This document shows, one piece after another, positions 61,132 through 64,000 of a stretch of 64,000 nt of DNA. The notes under the pieces were generated by a model, which had not been told where the DNA came from, ran no database searches, and worked only from the letters and a program-made list of their open reading frames with translations. The DNA comes from Phascolarctobacterium sp. (GTDB taxonomy: Bacteria; Bacillota; Negativicutes; Acidaminococcales; Acidaminococcaceae): the NCBI GenBank assembly GCA_030523325.1, contig JAUNIS010000009.1, positions 1 through 64,000 of the forward strand. Direction: 5' to 3'. A program made the translations under genes and the position numbers. How positions within the stretch are numbered: position 1 is the first letter of the stretch; each line of letters opens with the position of its first letter.

Positions 61132-61695
61132 TTATGCGCAAATCTCTTCGAAAATTTCTTTCGCATAAATGTCAGCCAAAGTATCTGCATCTTTTTTTTG
61201 GTCTAAAGGTTTAATGACGGTACAATTCATACCATACAATTTGTTATAAAGCTTGAAATAATTTTCTACGGTTAATTTAGAAGCATCGCAGAACGTCTTA
61301 GGAGAAACATCCTGCTGCGAACTATTTTCTTCAAGCTCGGCACAAGCCAAATAAATTATTATTTTCACGCCATACTTTTTGGAATTTTCTAAAATGTTTA
61401 AGGAGCCAAGAATATTGATAGCTGCATCTTCAATAGGATCGTCGAGAGATTCTTCTACGTCGCCATGTCCAGCTAAATGAATGACGATGTCAAACTTTTC
61501 TTCGTTGAATAAATCCTCAACTCGCCTATCGACAATATCCAAAGGAATAAAATTCATCCCAGCAGGAACATTCTCTTCGCTTCCTGTATCTAAATTATCT
61601 AAAACAACAACCTCAGTATCTTTTACGCCGGTTAATTCCTTTAACAGATGAGTTCCAACAAAACCAGCTCCACCAGTAACTAAAATTTTAGTCAT
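61132..61695 (-). CDS. Short, degenerate NAD-dependent epimerase-like protein
   Basis: 187 residues, against 310-330 for true UDP-sugar 4-epimerases. The N-terminal Rossmann motif TGGAGFVG and the LDNLDTG loop are good matches, and HLAGHGDVEESLDDP is typical. The catalytic YxxxK should follow; here it reads CDASK, with Cys in place of Tyr. The C-terminal substrate-binding half is missing. So it probably binds NAD(P) but does not catalyse the usual epimerisation; a binding or regulatory role, or ongoing decay, are possible. It lies downstream of the two-component system. Confidence 0.82.
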   Translation of the reverse strand: MTKILVTGGAGFVGTHLLKELTGVKDTEVVVLDNLDTGSEENVPAGMNFIPLDIVDRRVEDLFNEEKFDIVIHLAGHGDVEESLDDPIEDAAINILGSLNILENSKKYGVKIIIYLACAELEENSSQQDVSPKTFCDASKLTVENYFKLYNKLYGMNCTVIKPLDQKKDADTLADIYAKEIFEEICA

Positions 61696-61734
61696 AATTT
61701 GCCTCTTCTACTAACTTAAGTATATGAAACCATT

Positions 61735-61824
61735 TCAAGAAAACGTAGCTTCACTTAAGAGCATAATCACATAGAGTAAGAACATTGCCTCGAAAAACAT
61801 AAATAAACCAGAAATGCTTTTCAT
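61735..61824 (-). CDS. Possible 29-residue membrane peptide
   Basis: MKSISGLFMFFEAMFLLYVIMLLSEATFS: one hydrophobic segment of about 18 residues with short polar ends. ATG 61824 lies behind AGGGGGA, but six T separate them, and the same sequence forms the 3' arm and T-run of a hairpin. A TATAAT box lies on this strand 30 nt upstream. It sits between the sensor kinase and the epimerase-like gene, where small regulatory membrane peptides can occur. No homology known to me; may be chance. Confidence 0.35.
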   Translation of the reverse strand: MKSISGLFMFFEAMFLLYVIMLLSEATFS

Positions 61825-61893
61825 AAAAAATCCCCCTAAGCTTAACTTCATGATTATATTTTAAAGTGATAATCTGAATTTTAACTTAAGGGG
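61825..61893 (-). terminator. Terminator or leader hairpin after the sensor kinase gene
   Basis: Minus strand: CCCCTTAAGTTAA (61893-61881) faces TTAAGCTTAGGGG (61845-61833) with one bulge and a long AT-rich loop, then GATTTTTT and ATG. It can be the kinase terminator, or hide the AGGGGG ribosome site of the small peptide. Confidence 0.6.
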
Positions 61894-61916
61894 ATGTTTA
61901 TTTTTTTATAAATTTT

Positions 61917-63185
61917 TTAAAGTTTGACTCTCATGATTGTGCCCTTAGGTTTGTTGTCGAGCACAAAGATTTCACCGTTATGGAAGGTAATAATCGCATG
62001 AGCTAGAGATAGTCCTAAACCAAGTCCCCCTTGCTGACGACTACGCGCTTTATCAACACGGAAGGACCAATCAAAGATATGCTTCTTGTTTTCGTCACTA
62101 ATACCTTCTCCTTCATCGATGACGTCGATGACGATGTGAGTATTATGCTTATAAGCTTTTAATTGTACCGTTGTACCAGACGGTGAATATTTAAAGCTAT
62201 TATCAAGAAGAATAATCAAAAGATGCTCGAGTGCATTAGCATTACCCTGCGTAAACAAAGGTGAAGCGATATCAGTACTGAGCTCGAAGCCACGATCCTT
62301 GGCAACAAGAGAAAGTTTTTTGGCAACCTTTGTACAGAGCTCAGTAATGTCAACATCGGTAACTTCCATATTAATATTACCTGTATCACTACGCGCCAGG
62401 CTCATAAGATTTTCCGTAAGATTGGTCATACGTTGGTTTTCGCCATCAATCATCTCGAAGGTTTCTTCAGCGAATTCACTAAGCTTGGTGTCTTCGTCAT
62501 CACGGATAGCTTCCACAGCTAGTCTGGTCACGGCGAGGGGCGTGCGCATCTCGTGAGAAGCATCAGCCGTAAATTGCTGCAGCACTGAATACATCTCTCT
62601 AACAGGCTTGATATTTTTCCCGGCCAAAAAATAATTAATGAAAAATGCAAAAATTAGTAAAAAGAAAATCAATACTAATAAATTAAGAAAAATCTCCGTT
62701 GCGGTATGGTAATAAAAATGGATATCCTCAAACATGTACAGTTGACCAACTAATTTATCTCCATCTTTAACAGGACCAAGACATACAAGATAAGTCACAT
62801 GATTACCATTTTCATCCTGGGTACTAATAAACTTTGGTTTATCAAATTCCGTAGGCCAGAGAGCTTTCTCCCGTAAAAGTGCTTTTCCCTTAGGAGTTTC
62901 ACCCATTTGGTTAAGGATAACTGTTTCTCCCTTGCCGTCAAGAAAATAAGCCAGCATAGAGCCATCATTTATTGATGTTTCGTTGCAAGGAGGTTCTTTA
63001 GATGAGATCCATTCTTCAGCCTCGTGATAAATTGTTGCAACAAGTTCTTCTTTTTCATGGTCAATGATCTGCATCCAAATCAATGTATAAGAAGTAGCAA
63101 CAACGGTAATAATCAAGATGAAAGATATCAAGGTATTTATTAGTGTTAATTTCTTTTGTAATTTTGCAAAAGAACTACTCCACAT
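61917..63185 (-). CDS. Sensor histidine kinase
   Basis: 422 residues. Membrane segments at about 15-38 and 166-187 enclose a ~125-residue extracytoplasmic sensor domain with no recognised family. HisKA with phospho-acceptor His211 in DASHEMRTPLAVT, then the ATPase with N box (LLDNSFKYSPSG), G1 (DEGEGIS) and G2 (GGLGLGLSLA). There is no obvious HAMP between TM2 and HisKA. The ATG overlaps the response regulator by 11 nt. Signal unknown. Confidence 0.93.
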   Translation of the reverse strand: MWSSSFAKLQKKLTLINTLISFILIITVVATSYTLIWMQIIDHEKEELVATIYHEAEEWISSKEPPCNETSINDGSMLAYFLDGKGETVILNQMGETPKGKALLREKALWPTEFDKPKFISTQDENGNHVTYLVCLGPVKDGDKLVGQLYMFEDIHFYYHTATEIFLNLLVLIFFLLIFAFFINYFLAGKNIKPVREMYSVLQQFTADASHEMRTPLAVTRLAVEAIRDDEDTKLSEFAEETFEMIDGENQRMTNLTENLMSLARSDTGNINMEVTDVDITELCTKVAKKLSLVAKDRGFELSTDIASPLFTQGNANALEHLLIILLDNSFKYSPSGTTVQLKAYKHNTHIVIDVIDEGEGISDENKKHIFDWSFRVDKARSRQQGGLGLGLSLAHAIITFHNGEIFVLDNKPKGTIMRVKL

Positions 63186-63840
63186 AATAACCTACGCCTC
63201 TTACTGTCTTAATTATCTCTTCCCCGCTGAGCCCAGTAATTTTCTTTCTTAAAAGTCTGATGTGTACGTCAAGATTATTTTCCGTAACATCGTTCTCCAA
63301 ACCCCAGACCCTGTCAAGTAAAACATTTCTCGGGATAATTTGTCCCTTGTTAACAACAAGTAATTCCAAAATTTTAAATTCTCTTGGACGTAGCTCTACT
63401 CGCATGCCTCTATAAATTAAGGAATAAGTACTACTGTCTAAAATATATTCACCAAAAGATAACTGAGATGAAGCATATGTTCCATGTCTACGACATAAGG
63501 CATTTAATCTTGCCACAAGCTCAGCCATGTCGAAGGGCTTCACAAGATAATCGTCGGCCCCCATATTAAGCCCCATAACCTTGTCGGAAATAGTGTCTTT
63601 GGCAGTGAGCAGCAGGATCTTACCTTCATACTCCTCGTCACGCAGTCGCTTAGCTAAATCTACACCGGATAATTTAGGCATCATCCAGTCTAGAACCAGT
63701 ACGTCATAGCCATCGTTATACACTTGCTGGTAAGCTGCCTCACCATCTTCGGCCCATGTTACGTCGATATTTTGTTTTTTCAAAAGCATGGATAAAAGCC
63801 TGCCTAAGTTTTTGTCATCTTCAGCCAATAAAACCTTCAT
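63175..63840 (-). CDS. OmpR-family response regulator
   Basis: 221 residues. Receiver domain with acidic pair Glu7-Asp8-Asp9, phospho-acceptor Asp51 (LVLDWMMP), Thr79 and Lys101 (LVKPFD), then winged-helix DNA-binding domain (ELRPREFKILELLVVNKGQIIPRNVLLDRVWG). Partner of the kinase directly downstream with overlapping genes. A tandem TTCAG repeat 11 bp apart covers its own -35 region, suggesting autoregulation. Confidence 0.95.
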   Translation of the reverse strand: MKVLLAEDDKNLGRLLSMLLKKQNIDVTWAEDGEAAYQQVYNDGYDVLVLDWMMPKLSGVDLAKRLRDEEYEGKILLLTAKDTISDKVMGLNMGADDYLVKPFDMAELVARLNALCRRHGTYASSQLSFGEYILDSSTYSLIYRGMRVELRPREFKILELLVVNKGQIIPRNVLLDRVWGLENDVTENNLDVHIRLLRKKITGLSGEEIIKTVRGVGYYVE

Positions 63841-63864
63841 CGGTATCCTCCATCCTAATTATTC

Positions 63865-63904
63865 ATTATATTATAATATTATCATAAACTGAACTAAATC
63901 TGAA
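63865..63904 (-). promoter_or_regulatory. Promoter and tandem TTCAG repeats upstream of the response regulator
   Basis: Minus strand: TTCAG-N6-TTCAG (63904-63889, 11-bp period, typical of OmpR/PhoB-family sites), the second copy forming the -35 TTCAGT (63893-63888), 17-nt spacer, TATAAT (63870-63865). A related ATTCAGATTATC occurs at 61879-61868 upstream of the small-peptide frame. Confidence 0.5.
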
Positions 63905-64000
63905 TAATTAAGTTTATTTTTGATATAAATCAACTGCTTCGTCCTAAAACGTACGTATCATTGATACGACCCTTCACATACCAAGAGTAATCACTTTCTT

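Overview
The window reads as the chromosome of an anaerobic, low-G+C, diderm Firmicute (Negativicutes; an Acidaminococcaceae/Phascolarctobacterium-like genome is my best guess, genus not proven). The reasons are a Gram-positive-type PolC and Firmicutes gene neighbourhoods (rplS-lepB-rbgA-rnhB-yraN-comM) combined with outer-membrane biology (a 2039-residue type V autotransporter with a C-terminal beta-barrel), plus anaerobic enzymes: NfnAB, a 2-hydroxyacyl-CoA dehydratase activase-type pair, a clostridial 2[4Fe-4S] ferredoxin and 4Fe-4S IspG.

Layout. 1-8.7 kb (+): end of rpsB, tsf, rplS with a probable L19 leader, lepB, rbgA, rnhB, yraN, comM, an XRE regulator, a secreted protein of unknown function and a wrecked grpB gene. 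9-19.6 kb (-): split activase/dehydratase pair and the giant autotransporter. 19.6-24 kb (mostly +): IS30 remnant, lexA with its own operator/promoter region, an SseB-macrodomain fusion, an orphan MNT antitoxin whose HEPN partner is cut off, and a flavodoxin-like lipoprotein. 24-30 kb: M16C peptidase (-), a small ribbon-helix-helix protein (+), nfnBA (-). 30.2-35.3 kb (-): a five-gene purine-thioether salvage operon (mtnP-mtnA-ahcY-class II aldolase-mtaD). 35.5-47.4 kb (-): SPFH protein, HAD phosphatase, YkvI-like transporter, DUF3089 hydrolase, plsY, der, cobO, DUF512 radical SAM protein, a secreted protein, tkt, a Ca2+/Na+ exchanger. 47.5-60.9 kb (-): polC-mgtC-proS-ispG-rseP-dxr-cdsA-uppS-ferredoxin-(small protein)-frr-pyrH. 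61-64 kb (-): an OmpR-type two-component system, a possible 29-residue membrane peptide and a short, catalytically degenerate epimerase.

How things work together. The mtn operon should recover methylthioadenosine and S-adenosylhomocysteine. Residues in the phosphorylase (Glu165, Asn207) and the presence of a deaminase point to an inosine route, and a class II aldolase in place of mtnBWXD points to a DHAP-shunt ending. pyrH to polC is the usual translation/isoprenoid/lipid/replication block, but it is separated from rpsB-tsf and inverted; inverting about 59.5 kb between tsf and pyrH would restore the canonical order. PolC lacks the proofreading exonuclease that is normally inserted in its PHP domain.

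The most unusual non-coding signals are three families of intergenic elements: (i) two copies of a 120-125 bp fold with a covarying closing helix (27646-27765, 58986-59110); (ii) three copies of a composite hairpin plus 5-nt spacer plus degenerate 7-bp repeats, always just 3' of a minus-strand gene (24.0, 30.15 and 41.4 kb); (iii) a 126-bp element with 14-bp perfect terminal inverted repeats between tkt and the exchanger gene. No tRNA, rRNA, CRISPR array or intact mobile element was seen.
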